Source of the DNA: Hordeum vulgare subsp. vulgare
Taxonomy: Eukaryota; Streptophyta; Magnoliopsida; Poales; Poaceae
Length of the DNA: 64,000 nt
Direction of reading: 5' to 3'
Assembly: GCF_904849725.1 (NCBI RefSeq)
Contig: NC_058518.1
Coordinates: 411,501,081-411,565,080 of the forward strand
The translations under genes were made by a program, and so were the position numbers. This document shows positions 9,151 through 20,006 of the stretch, piece after piece. The notes beneath the pieces are model-generated. The model saw only the letters and a program-made list of their open reading frames with translations, had not been told where the DNA came from and did no database searches. Numbering within the stretch: position 1 is the stretch's first letter; each line of letters starts with the position of its first letter.

Positions 9151-12059
9151 AATTTGCATAGGTGCGAGAGCTCATAGTTTAAAATAGAAATGAATATATT
9201 TTGGGTGGTGTCCTTTCCTGTCAACATACAACAAGGGATTTCAATATCTTCCATACTAATCACATTATTGGCGGTTATCAAACAAAATTGAAATTTCACT
9301 CCCCCTGAACCATTCAAACACATTCCATGCCTAACTATGTCCACGGGAGCCCTCCAAACAATCAACTTTCTAGGGGGAGTTCTTGTTTATGTATTTTTCT
9401 ATTATGCAGGAATGGGAATCCTTTTTACGAGCCTCTCTCATGCAATGACAAGTGAATAAACATTCATCTTGAGGATAACCCAATTAACATGGAAGATAAT
9501 GACCGCCCCGTCGCTCTATGAGTGGTACTGAAAGGACATGTTAGCGGGTCAATAGGCGCTTTAAAATAATTATGGTTTAGACTTGAACAAATGCGGAATA
9601 AGACTAACGTTTAATTAGTCAAGCACAAAACCTAAAACAACTAGGCTCACCTATGTGCACCAACAACTTATGCTAGGCAAGATAAAGAACTAAGTGATAA
9701 CAAGATATATAAAACGAAAAATATGGCTATCACAAAGTAAAGTGCATGATTAAAAGGCTCAGGTAAGAGATAACCGAGGCACGCGGAGACGACGATGTAT
9801 CCCGAAGTTTAGACCCTTGCGGATGCTAATCTCCATTTGGAGCGGTGTGAAGGCACAATGCTCCCCAAGATGCCACTAAGGCCATCGTAATGTCCTCACG
9901 CCCTCGCACAATGCAAGATGTTGTGATTCCACTAAGGGACCCTTGAGGGCGGTCACCGAACCCGTAGAAATGGCAACCCTTGGGGGCGGTCACCGATACC
10001 CGTACAAATTGCTCGGGGCAATCTCCACAACCTAATTGGAGACCCCGACACTTTCCCGGAGCTTTGCACCACAATGATTGAGCTCCGAGGCACCACCAAG
10101 ATTCTAGGATGACAAAGCACCCAAGAAGGACAAGCTCTAAGGTATCAAGCAGCCAAGAGTAATAAGCTTCTTAAACTTGGCTTCCACGTATCACCGTGGA
10201 GAACTCAAACCTACGTACCAAATGCAATGGCAAGGGCACACAGAGTGCCCAAGTCCTTCTCTCCCAAATCCCTCCACAACAACTAATGCTATGGAAGGAA
10301 ATGAGAGGAAGAACGAAGAAGAACAAGAAGAACTCCAAGATCTGGATCCAAGGGGTTCCCCTCACATAGAGGAGAAAGTGATTGGTGGAAATGTGGATCT
10401 AGATCGCCTCTCTCTTTTCCCTCAAGAACTATCAAGAATAATTGGAGGGATTGGGAGTTAGAAAGCTCGAAGAAGATCAACAATGGGGGGGAAAATACAA
10501 GCACATGAGTTGGGAAGCAATGGGGAAGAAGACCTCCTTTTATAGTGCTCCCCAAATCCAACCATTATTTGCACTCGTCATGCACATGCGGTACTACCGC
10601 TGGGCTGAGCGGTACTACTGCTGGAGCGGTAGTATCAGCTAAACTACCAAAATGGCAGAAACCTCGGGGCGGTAGTACCGTAGGAGCGGTATTACCACTC
10701 TGCCTAGTGGTACTTCCGCTTAGAAGCGGAAGACTCCAGAACCCAAAAATAAGTGGTAGTGCTCGTGGTACTCGAGAGCGATAGTACCGCGCGAGTGGTA
10801 CTACCGCTAAGAACTGCCGCTCAAAAATCCATTGGAAACAAAATGCAACGGATGAGAAACGTTAGTAGAAGTAGCAGCAATAGTACATAGCAGAAGTACC
10901 GCCCAAGCGGTACTACCGCCTGTTTAGAGAAAAACAACTCTGGCACTGAAAGTGCCATAACTTTCGCATATGAGCTCCGAATTGAGCAAACTCAAGCTTG
11001 TTGAATATCACACGACAAGTAATATCCAAACAGCGATATGTTATCTTAAAACATGCAGTTACGAAAATGCCAATGATATAGAGATGTGAAACCTCTATGA
11101 ATGAAGTGTCGTCAAAAACTCTAACATCGAAAACATCATAGAAGATGCATATGGAATACGTTTTCTATGAACTCGAGCTTGTCATGAAGATGACCATATG
11201 CTCTACAGCTCGCAAAGAGAACTACCAAAAAAGAACGAAGAAATATGATTCAAGGATGCAAATGGTTTGAGCTCTCAACGAATGATACGATCAAGCTACT
11301 CCACCCTTGATAGTGCGACAATCTATCCTATAATCCAGTCTCCCAACTACCATCGTGAGACCGATAAAATAGAAAACCTATCAAGATCAAACCTATACCT
11401 TGCCCATAGTCTACTTGCGCTAGATAACGATGATCTTGACTTCCTCAAGATGGACCACCTTTCTTCATTGCATTGGCTCGATGAAGACTAGCTGATTGCT
11501 CCCCCATACCCACTATTGGTGAGCCACTCTTCACCACATCTACACAAGTCCATTGCCACCACAATGGACGGCAAGCTTCAAATATGATCTCTTCATGATG
11601 CTCCACTTGAACTTGCACACCGAAATCTTGATGACAATCACCACTTCATGTCATCCTCCATGGGTCATATGAGATCTCCCTCTAGATGCAAGCCCATGGA
11701 AACACACCTAACCCCACAAAGAACTGTCACGAAGACCATGGGTTAGTACACAAAGCGTAATGGACGCTGCTTACCATACCATGGGACCATTTGATCCATC
11801 TTGGTACATCTTGTACGCTTTCTTTGTTGATCAACTTGATTCACTCTTAACTTAGTCTTGATCAACCTTGTGTCTTTATGACCAAACTTTGGATAAAACC
11901 TTGAATACCACCTTGGTCATCATATAAAATCCTTGCAACCAATAGATGGACTTCAAGAAGTGCCTATGGAGAAATCCTTTAAATATAACTCAAGGCAACC
12001 ATTAGTCCATATGGATTGTCATCAATGACCAAAACCACATATGGAGAAATGTGCTCTAC
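9151..12059. repeat. Dispersed Triticeae repeat of unassigned class
   Basis: About 2.9 kb of noncoding sequence inserted in, or joined to, old Athila-type DNA. I recognise the text (CTAATCTCCATTTGGAGCGG, GGGCGGTCACCGAACCCG, CACGTATCACCGTGGAGAAC) as a high-copy Triticeae repeat, possibly internal to a CACTA element. I see no CACTA terminus, transposase or LTR here, so the class is open. It contains the palindromic array at 10580-10925. Open frames of 60-95 codons are on both strands, overlap each other and have no motifs. Confidence 0.5.
10580..10925. repeat. Interspersed palindromic GCGGTAGTACCGC array
   Basis: About ten full or partial copies of the self-complementary motif AGCGGTAGTACCGC or its inverse GCGGTACTACCGC, irregularly spaced (for example near 10588, 10608, 10628, 10671, 10686, 10785, 10795, 10896 and 10908). 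Copies are degenerate and separated by unrelated short spacers, so this is not a simple tandem satellite. Confidence 0.7.
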
Positions 12060-12400
12060 AAGGTATGAACACACAAATTGGATGTTCATTTGAAGGTTTT
12101 AGAGGTAGGACAAGCAAATTTACTTGGAATGGTAGTGAAATACCATATATAGGTAGGTATGATGGACTCTCATGGAGGAAACTTGGGTCAAGGATTTGGA
12201 TACACAACTAGTATTTCTACCTAGTACGAAGTTTTGGCAAGCAAAAGGTTCTAAACAAGCACCGCATGTTGGAGGATCCATACCAATATAACTTCTATCC
12301 AAATATACCCAAACATAACTATTACATTGTCTTCCTTGTCAAACCTCAACTATTTAATCAAGTTTGAAAATAATTAATGGGTATTCACAATCATAAAAGA
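12060..12400 (-). mobile_element. Inverted Athila-type 3' UTR fragment
   Basis: On the minus strand this carries the same ordered landmarks as the 3' UTR of elements B and C: a GACAAGGAAGACAATG segment, a tract listing bases around ACTAGTTGTGTATCC, and GAGAGTCCATCATACCTACC. In C these are at about 21020 and 21190. The fragment is short, diverged and has no coding sequence. Confidence 0.6.
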
Positions 12401-12511
12401 TGTCGAAGATAATATATTTGTATGTGATACTTCTCTTTCTTATACTAATCATTCATGAAATGCTTGTATGACTAATATTGTGACAGGTTTTATTTTTCAA
12501 AAGATGTGAAA

Positions 12512-12945
12512 TTGCAAGCACGTATGACTATATAGGAAATACATGCCAAGATATGATTGATGAATTTGAGCTAGTTTTGTGACGCTCTAGGTTGTGACTG
12601 TTACATAATTCATTTCATCCAAATATCTACCACTATTCCATGCCTATACTTTCTCCTAATATTTTCTTGCTTGAATAACCGATGATGTTACTGTTTCGTC
12701 TGCTACACCACTGCTACAATTATTACTATTACTATTGCTGCTATTGTTACTACTCCGATCATAACTAACATATTACCGTGCTACTAATAAATTTATAGAA
12801 GGAGTTTGCATCCAAGGTCTAGTTGAATTGACAACTTAACTGCTAAGGCTTAAATATTATTTGGCTTCCCTTGTTTGAATCAATAAATTTGGGTAAAATA
12901 CTTCCCTCGAAGACTGTTGTGATCCCCAATATTTATGGGTCATCA
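12512..12945 (+). mobile_element. Degraded 3' part of a family-1/3-like LTR
   Basis: Starts within CACGTATGACTATATA and ends GATCCCCAATATTTATGGGTCATCA. It is collinear with the last ~460 bp of element A's LTR but far more diverged. It could be a remnant of A's 3' LTR or of an older element; the five bases after it do not match the five before A. Confidence 0.65.
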
Positions 12946-13326
12946 CAGCTCGTAAGCACACAATATTGCCGTGTTGATTGAAGTGGAACTTGTGTCTCCC
13001 AAAGTGCATGATGCCTGTAGGAGGCGACATGATGAAGTAGGTCATCCTGTGTTTGTCGATGATGAGCTTGTAGGAGCCAAGAGTGAATAAAGGTCTAATA
13101 TGGGTTTGTCCTTAGACCAGTGCAACCCTTGCCTAGCATGCCAACTAACGGTACATAGAACATAGTTTACATAAGGGATTTACCTAGGTTTAGTCCTTAG
13201 GAGAGATAATACCCTACATCCTACTTCACATATGTATTCATGATGGAGTACACCTCATGTGAAGGATTACAACGAAGATGATTTATAACTATCAAGGGAA
13301 TGTTCCTATGAGTGTAGATGGGATGG
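12946..13326. other. Unassigned DNA, left flank of element C
   Basis: No domain, LTR end or RNA gene recognised. Its last five bases (GATGG, 13322-13326) are the left target duplication of C. The same pre-insertion sequence continues at 23588. Confidence 0.5.
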
Positions 13327-14840
13327 TGATACGTCCATTTTGCATCATGTTTTCATGTTGATATTTATCGCTTTTTGGGCTGTTATTTCACTTCACGGTA
13401 CAATACTTATGCCTTTTCTCTCTTATTTTGCAAGGCTTACATGAAGTGGGAGAATGCCGGCAGCTGGAATTCTGGCCTGAAAGTGGAGCAAGTTTGAGAT
13501 ACCTATTCTGCGCAACTCCAAACGCCGTAAAAATCAACGAGGATTTTTTTCTGGATTTATAAAAAATACTGGGCCGAAGAAGCGCCAGAGGGGCGCCAAC
13601 ACGTGGCCACAAGCCTGCTAGGCGCGGCCACCCCCTGGCCGCTCCTAGGGGCTTATGGGCAGCCTGCTGGCCCACTGGCCCCCCTCTTCTGCTATATGAA
13701 GGGTTTCGTCCGGAAAAAAAATCAAGGAGGATATTTTTTGTGGATTCGCCGCCGCCATGAGGCGGAACTTCAGCAGAACCAATCTAGAGCTCCGACAGGA
13801 CGATCCTGCCGGGGAAACTTCCCTCCCGGAGGGGGAAATCATCGCCATCGTCATCACCAACACTGAGGGGACTCGTCACCATCAACATCTTCATCAAAAC
13901 TATCTCATCTCCAAACCCTAATTCATCACTTGTAACCAATATCCGTCTCGCGACTACGATTGGTACTTGTAAGGTTGCTAGTAGTGTTAATTACTCTTTG
14001 TAGTTGATGCTAGTTGGATTACTTGGTGGAAGAGTTTATGTTCAGATCCTTGCTGCTACTCATTACCTCTCTGTTCATGAATATGATTATGCTTTGTGAG
14101 TAGTTACTTTTGTTCCCGAGGACATGGGATAAGTCATGCTAATAGTAGTCATGTGAATTTGGTATTCGTTCGATATTTAGATGTGTTGTATGTTGTTTTT
14201 CCTCTAGTGGTATTATGTGAACGTAGACTACATAACACATCACCATTATTTGGGCCTAGAGGAAGGCATTGGGAAGTAGTAAGTAGATGATGGGCTGCTA
14301 GAGTGACAGAAGCTTAAACCCTAGTTTATGCGTTGCTTCGTAAGGGGCTAATTTGGATCCACTAGTTTAATGCTATGGTTAGACTTTGTCTTAATTCTTC
14401 TGTCGTAGTTGTGGATGCTTGCGAGAGGGGTTAATCATAAGTGGGATTCTTGTCCAAGTAAGGACAGTACCCAAGCGCCGGTCCACCCACATATCAAACT
14501 ATCAAAGTAATGAACGCGAATCATATGAACATGATGAAAACTAGCATGACAGAAATTCCCGTGTGTCCTCGGGAGCGTTTTTTCCTCCTATAAGACTTTG
14601 TCCAGGCTTGTCCCTTGATACAAAAGGGATTGGGCCACTTTGCTGCACCATAGCTACTTTTGTTACTTGTTACTTACTACGAATCATCTCACCACACAAT
14701 CACTTGTTACCGATAATTTCAGTGCTTGCAGATATTTCCTTGCTGAAAACCACTTGTCAGATCCTTCTGCTCCTCGTTGGATTCGACACTCTTACTTATC
14801 GAAAGGACTACGATTGATCCCCTATACTTGTGGGTCATCA
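13327..14840 (+). repeat. 5' LTR of element C
   Basis: 1514 bp, TGATACGTCCATTTTGC to ACTTGTGGGTCATCA. A GC-rich palindrome at 13605-13660 is followed by a TATA-like GCTATATGAAG near 13690. The stretch about 13587-13765 differs sharply from the 3' LTR while the rest aligns closely. Confidence 0.93.
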
Positions 14841-14851
14841 AGACTCTTTTT

Positions 14852-14869
14852 TGGCGCCGTTGCCGAGGA
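14852..14869 (+). other. Primer-binding site, tRNA-Asp type (element C)
   Basis: TGGCGCCGTTGCCGAGGA, 11 bp after the LTR; one mismatch to the tRNA-Asp complement. Confidence 0.88.
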
Positions 14870-14883
14870 GTGAAGCGCCTTTG

Positions 14884-14889
14884 GTAAGT
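14884..14889 (+). promoter_or_regulatory. Candidate major splice donor downstream of PBS
   Basis: TTG followed by GTAAGT, a consensus plant donor, 14 bp after the PBS and before the gag start. Element D has the same sequence at 48666-48671. A strong acceptor lies at 19994 just before ORF3. Use as a splice site is inference. Confidence 0.4.
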
Positions 14890-14946
14890 GGAACTTGGTA
14901 AGGAAACATTTATATAGTGTGCTGAAATTTATTGTCACTTGTCACT

Positions 14947-16019
14947 ATGGATACTAATCCTTTGAGGGGCTTGTTCGGGGTATCTTCACCTCGAACGGAA
15001 GCACAAAGAGTTGCTCCTCAACCTGCTGCACCTACTGAAAATATTTGCTTTGAATTTCCTTCGGTATGCTTGAGAAACTGCTGGCTAATCCTTTTACAGG
15101 AGATGGAACATCACATCCGGACTTGCATCTAATCTGTGTAGATGAAGTTTGTGGTTTATTTAAGCTTGCAAGTTTGCCCGAGGATGAGGTCAAGAAGAAG
15201 ATCTTCCCTTTTTCTTTGAAGGATAAGGCGTTGACATGGTATAGGCTATGTGATGATACTGGATCATGGGGCTACAATCGGTTGAAATTGGAATTTCATC
15301 AAAAGTTTTATCCTATGCATTTAGTACATCGTGATCGGAATTATATTTACAATTTTTGGCTTCGTGACAGAGAAAGCATCGCTCAAGCTTGGGGGAGGCT
15401 TAAATCAATGTTATATTCATGCCCCAATCATGAGCTCTCGAGAGAAATTATCATTCAAAACTTCTATGCTCGGCTTTCTCATGATGATCGCACCATGCTT
15501 GATACTTCTTGTACCGGTTCTTTTATGAAGAGAGATATTGACTTCAAATGGAATTTATTTGAGAGAATTAAACGCAACTCTGAAGATTGGGATCTTGAAG
15601 AAGGTAAGGAGTCAGGTATGAATTTCACGTTTGATTGCGTTAAATCCTTTGTTGAAACAAATACCTTTAGTGACTTTAGCGTTAAGTATGGACTTGACTC
15701 TGAAATAGTAGCTTCATTGTGTGAATCTTTTGCTGCTCATATTGATCTCCCCAATGAGAAGTGGTTTAAATTTCATCCTCCTTTAGAAGTCAATATAGTT
15801 AAACCCAATCCAGTTGAAGAGAAAGTCATTGCCTATAATGATCCTATTGTTCCCAGTGCTTACATTGAGAAACCACCTTTCCCTGTTAGGATAAAGGATC
15901 ATTCTAAAGCTTCAACTATGATACGTAGAGGCTACATTAGAACACCTACACCCCCTGAGCAAATTAGAGTTGAACCTAGCATTGCTATTATCAAATATCT
16001 TCTGTCCGACGATGTTTAG
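14947..16019 (+). pseudogene. gag pseudogene of element C
   Basis: Begins MDTNPLRGLFG at 14947. A one-base deletion near 15062 (three Gs in element D, two here) shifts the frame; from 15066 the frame is open to a TAG at 16017-16019. The gag domain (DKALTWYRL, EFHQKFYPM, IAQAWGRLKSM, NFYARLS) spans about 15225-15500. No CCHC zinc knuckle was seen, common for this clade. The product would assemble virus-like particles. After the TAG the same frame continues into protease, so gag and pol were one polyprotein frame before decay. Confidence 0.9.
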
Positions 16020-16784
16020 AGACATAATATTCACTTCTGTGAAGATGCTGCTAGAATTGCTAAACCTCACGCTAGAGACAAACATAGGCCTGTTGTTGAC
16101 ATGCATGTTGTTTCTGTTAAGATAGGAGATCATTGTTATCATGGTTTATGTGACGTGGGTGCTAGTGTTAGTGCAATACCTCAATCCTTATATGATGAAA
16201 TCAAAGATGAGATTGCACCTGTTGAGATAGAGCCTATTGATCTCACTATTCAGCTTGCCAATAGAGACACTATCAGCCGTGTGGGAATTGTTAGGGATGT
16301 TGAAGTCTTATGTGGTGAAACGAAGTATCCCGCTGATTTCCTCGTTCTTGCTACCACACAATATAGCTTTTGTCCCATCATATTTGGCAGACCTTTTCTC
16401 AATACCGTCAATGCTCATATTGACTGCGAGAAGCAAACTGTCACTTTTGGCTTTGAAGGTGTGTCACATGAGTTCAATTTCTCTAAGTTTGGTATACAAC
16501 CTCATGAAAAGGAGTTGCCTAGTAGGGATGAAACTATTGCCTTAGCTTCTATTGCCGTACCTCCTACTGACCCCTTAGAGCAATACTTGCTTGAGCATGA
16601 AAATGATATGCATATGGATGAAAGGGATGAGATAGATAGAGTTGTCCTAGAACAATATCCTATCCTTAAGGATAACTTGCCTGTTGAACTGCTTGGGGAT
16701 CCACCGCCACCAAAAGGCGATCCTGTGTTCGAGCTTAAACAGTTGCCTCATACTCTTAAGTATGCTTATCTTGATGAAAAATAG
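16020..16784 (+). pseudogene. Retropepsin-type protease region of element C
   Basis: In frame with gag. The aspartic protease signature CDVGASVSAIP has its catalytic Asp at 16152-16154, and the flap-distal IIFGRPFLNT motif lies at about 16378-16407. Asp-x-Gly with a hydrophobic middle residue is usual for this plant gypsy group. It would process the Gag-Pol polyprotein. A TAG at 16782-16784 (GAG in element D) cuts it from RT. Confidence 0.85.
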
Positions 16785-17778
16785 ATATATCCTGTTATTA
16801 TTACTGCTAGCCTCTCAGAGCATGAAGAAAAGAAGTTACTAAAAACTCCGAGGAAGCACCATGCTGCTATTGGATATACTCTTGATGATCTTAAGGGCAT
16901 TAGTCCTACTCTATGCCAGCACAAGATTAAAACTGATCCTGATTTCAGACCAGTTGCTAATCATCAAAGGAGATTAAATCCTAAGATGAAAGAAGTAGTG
17001 AGAAAAGAAATACTAAAGCTCCTGGAAGCAGGTATCATCTATCCTGTTGCTCATAGTGATTGGGTGAGTCCGGTGCATTGCGTCCCTAAGAAGGGAGGCA
17101 TTACCGTTGTCCCTAATGATAAGTGTGAATTGGTCCCACAGAGGATTATTACTGGCTATAGGATGGTGATCGATTTTAGGAAATTGAATAAAGCCACTAG
17201 GAAAGATCATTACCCTTTACCTTTTATCGACCAAATGCTAGAAAGACTGTCTAGACACACACACTTCTGCTTTCTAGACGGTTATTATGGTTCCTCCCAA
17301 ATACTAGTTGCACAATCTGATCAGGAGAAAACCACTTTCACCTGCCCTTTCGGTACCTTTGCTTATAGATGTATGCCTTTTGCCTTATGTAATGCACCTG
17401 CCACCTTTCAAAGATGTATGATGGCTATATTCTCTGACTTCTTGAAAAGATTGTTGAGGTTTTCATGGATGACTTCTCCGTTTACGGGTCTTCCTTTGAT
17501 GATTGCCTCAGCATCCTTGATCGAGTCTTGCAGAGATGTAAATACACCAATCTTGTCTTGAATTGGGAGAAGTGCCACTTTATGGTTAATGAAGGCATCA
17601 TCTTAGGACATAAAATTTCTGAAAGAGGTATTGAAGTCGATAAGGCTAAGGTTGATGCAATTGAGAAAATGCCATACCCCACAGATATCAGAGGTATAAG
17701 AGTTTCCTTGGTCATGCTGGTTTCTATAGAAGGTTCATTAAAGACTTCTCTAAGATTTCTAGGCCTCTTACCAATCTC
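16785..17778 (+). pseudogene. Reverse transcriptase region of element C
   Basis: The same frame runs on to about 17440. Visible RT blocks are [41 protein letters not shown] and LCNAPATFQRCM. A one-base loss near 17443 then shifts the frame so that the catalytic FMDD (17462-17473) lies in the next frame, and a second loss near 17703 shifts it again. The text MPFALCNAP has Ala where D and most relatives have Gly. The enzyme would copy the element RNA into cDNA; this copy is inactive. Confidence 0.9.
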
Positions 17779-18276
17779 TTGCAAAAGGATATTCCTTTTG
17801 TCTTTGACGATGATTTCGAGGAAGCCTTCGAAATACTTAAGAGGGCTTTGATGAATGCACCTATTGTTCAACCACCTGATTGGAACTTACCTTTTGAAAT
17901 CATGTGTGATGCTAGTGATTATGCTGTTGGTGCTGTTCTAGGGCAAAGAGTTGACAAGAAGTTGAATGTTATTCACTATGCTAGTAAAACTCTAGATAGT
18001 GCCCAAAGAAACTATGCTACTACGGAGAAGGAATTTTTAGCACTCGTGTTTGCATGTGAAAAGTTCAGGTCTTACATAGTTGAATCCAAAGGCACTATCC
18101 ACACTAATCACGCTTCTATTAAGTACCTCATGGAGAAGAAGGATGCTAAACCTAGACTTATCAGATGGGTTCTCTTTCTACAAGAATTTGATTTGCACGT
18201 TGTCGACAGAAAGGGTGCTGACAACCCAGTAGCAGATAACTTTTCTAGGTTGGAGAACATTCTTGATGACCCATAA
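17779..18276 (+). pseudogene. RNase H region of element C
   Basis: Third frame after the RT. Features: [20 protein letters not shown] with the first catalytic Asp, [14 protein letters not shown], then TIHTNHASIKYL where the usual Asp of HTDH has become Asn, and [16 protein letters not shown] at 18274-18276 ends it (CAA in element D). It would degrade the RNA strand of the hybrid during reverse transcription. Loss of the Asp would disable catalysis even apart from the stop. Confidence 0.88.
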
Positions 18277-19722
18277 CATATTGATGATAGTTTTACTGAT
18301 GAGCAATTGAATGTCATCAATGCCTCACATAGTGCACCGTGGTATGCTGATTATGCAAACTATATCTTTGCCAAATATATACCACCTAGTTTCACATATC
18401 AGCAAAAGAAGAATTTCTTCTTTGACTTGAGACATTACTTTTGGGATGATCCTCACCTTTATAAGGAAGGAGTAGATGGTGTTATTAGACGTTGTGTACC
18501 TGAACATGAACAGGGACAGATCCTACAGAAGTGTCATTCCGAGGCCTATGGAGGACACCATGCGGGAGATAGAACTACACACAAGGTATTGCAATCAGGT
18601 TTCTATTGTCCCACTCTCTTCAAGGATGCCCGTAAGTTTGTCTTGTCTTGTGACGAATTTCAAAGAATAGGTAATATCGGTAAACGTCAGGAAATGCCTA
18701 TGAACCATTCACTTGTCATTGAACCATTTGATGTTTGGGGCTTTGATTATATGGGACCTTTTCCAAAATCTAACGGGTATACTCACATCCTAGTTGCTGT
18801 TGACTACGCCACTAAGTGGGTAGAAGCTACCCCCACTAGTAGTGCTGATCACAACACATCTATTAGGATGCTTAAAGAAGTTATCTTCCCTAGATTTGGA
18901 GTCCCTAGATATCTAATGACTGACTGTGGTTCACATTCCATTCATTGTGCTTTCCGTAAAACGCTTGCTAAGTACGATGTCAACCATATAATTGCGTCTC
19001 CCTATCACCCTCAGTCCAGTGGTCAAGTAGAGCTAAGCAATAGAGAGATTAAACTAATTCTTCAAAAGACTGTCAACAGGTCTAGAAAGAATTGGTTTAA
19101 GAAGCTCGATGATGCACTGTGGGCTTATATAACTGCCTATAAGAATCCCATGGGCATGTCTCCGTACAAAATGGTGTACGGTAAAGCATGTCATTTACCT
19201 CTTGAGCTAGAGCATAAAGCTTATTGGGCAATCAAAGAGCTCAACTTTGATTCCAAACTTGCCGGTGAGAAGAGGCTATTTGACATTAGCTCGCTTGATG
19301 AATGGAGAACTTAGGCATATGAGAATGCCAAGTTGTTCAAAGAGAAGGTTAAGAGGTGGCATGATAAGAGGATACAAAAGCGTGAGTTCAGTGTAGGTGA
19401 TTATGTCTTGCTATATAACTCTCGTTTAAGATTCTTTGCATGCAAGCTTCTCTCTAAATGGAAAGGTCCCTATATTGTCGAGGAAGTATATCGTTCCGGT
19501 GCTATCAAGATCAACAACATGGAAGGTAATTGTCCGAGAGTGGTAAATGGGCAGAGAATCAAGCATTATATCTCAGGTACTCCCATAAATGTTGAAAGCA
19601 ATATCATCAATACCATAACTCTGGAAGAATACCTAAGGGACATTTATCAGCCCGTTTCAGACTCCAAAAACGAAGAGGTATGTGATTCGGTAAGAAAACA
19701 AATTCCAAAACTTTTCCAATAG
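18277..19722 (+). pseudogene. Integrase region of element C
   Basis: In frame with RNase H after the stop. Zinc-binding [11 protein letters not shown]...SCDEF has Phe in place of the second Cys of CxxC (CDEC in element D). The core shows the first Asp in FDYMGPFP, the second in MTDCGSHS (TDGGSHF in D) and the Glu in [10 protein letters not shown] stop at 19312-19314 precedes the C-terminal part (to 19722), which contains GDYVLLYNSRLRFF and KWKGPYIV. There is no chromodomain. It would insert the cDNA into the genome; damaged here. Confidence 0.9.
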
Positions 19723-20006
19723 GATTTTTTCTCCGTTTTGGAATATTTGAAAAAATAGAAAAAATGGAAGTAGTACGGAAAGCGCGCGAGGAGGCGACAA
19801 GCCTGCCAGACGCGGGCCCACCCCCTGGCCGCGCCTGGGGGGCTTGTGGCCACCTCGTGTGCCTCCCGGACTCCGTTTTCGTGCGGAGTACTCCTTCTGG
19901 TCTGAAAAAATCAATATATATTCTCCCGTTTGGTCTGACCCCTGTATCACGCAGATTTCCTCTATTTTTCGTTTCGAGCCTGTTTCTGTTGCAGATCTAG
20001 ATCGCT
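19723..20006 (+). promoter_or_regulatory. LTR-like leader in front of ORF3 (element C)
   Basis: Noncoding. Between integrase and ORF3 lies a diverged copy of the LTR promoter-proximal block: a GATTTTTTCTCC segment, an AAAAAATAGAAAAAAT tract, the GC-rich palindrome (19795-19850), then TCTGAAAAAATCAATATATA. The same order occurs in the LTR at about 13540-13730. It ends with a pyrimidine-rich TTTCTGTTGCAG (acceptor AG at 19993-19994), 12 bp before the ORF3 ATG. Internal promoter or spliced leader function is inference. Confidence 0.55.

Noticed and set aside
10580..10925. Repeats with spacers, superficially CRISPR-like
   Set aside because: Motifs are palindromic, degenerate, irregularly spaced, of both orientations, and the genome is a grass nuclear genome without cas genes.
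9151..12059. Firm CACTA transposon call
   Set aside because: Familiar high-copy text but no CACTA termini, 3-bp target duplication or transposase was found, so the class stays open.
12512..12945. 3' LTR of element A completing a full-length element
   Set aside because: Much more diverged than A's 5' LTR, truncated at its left, and the following bases (CAGCT) do not match GCGAG before A.
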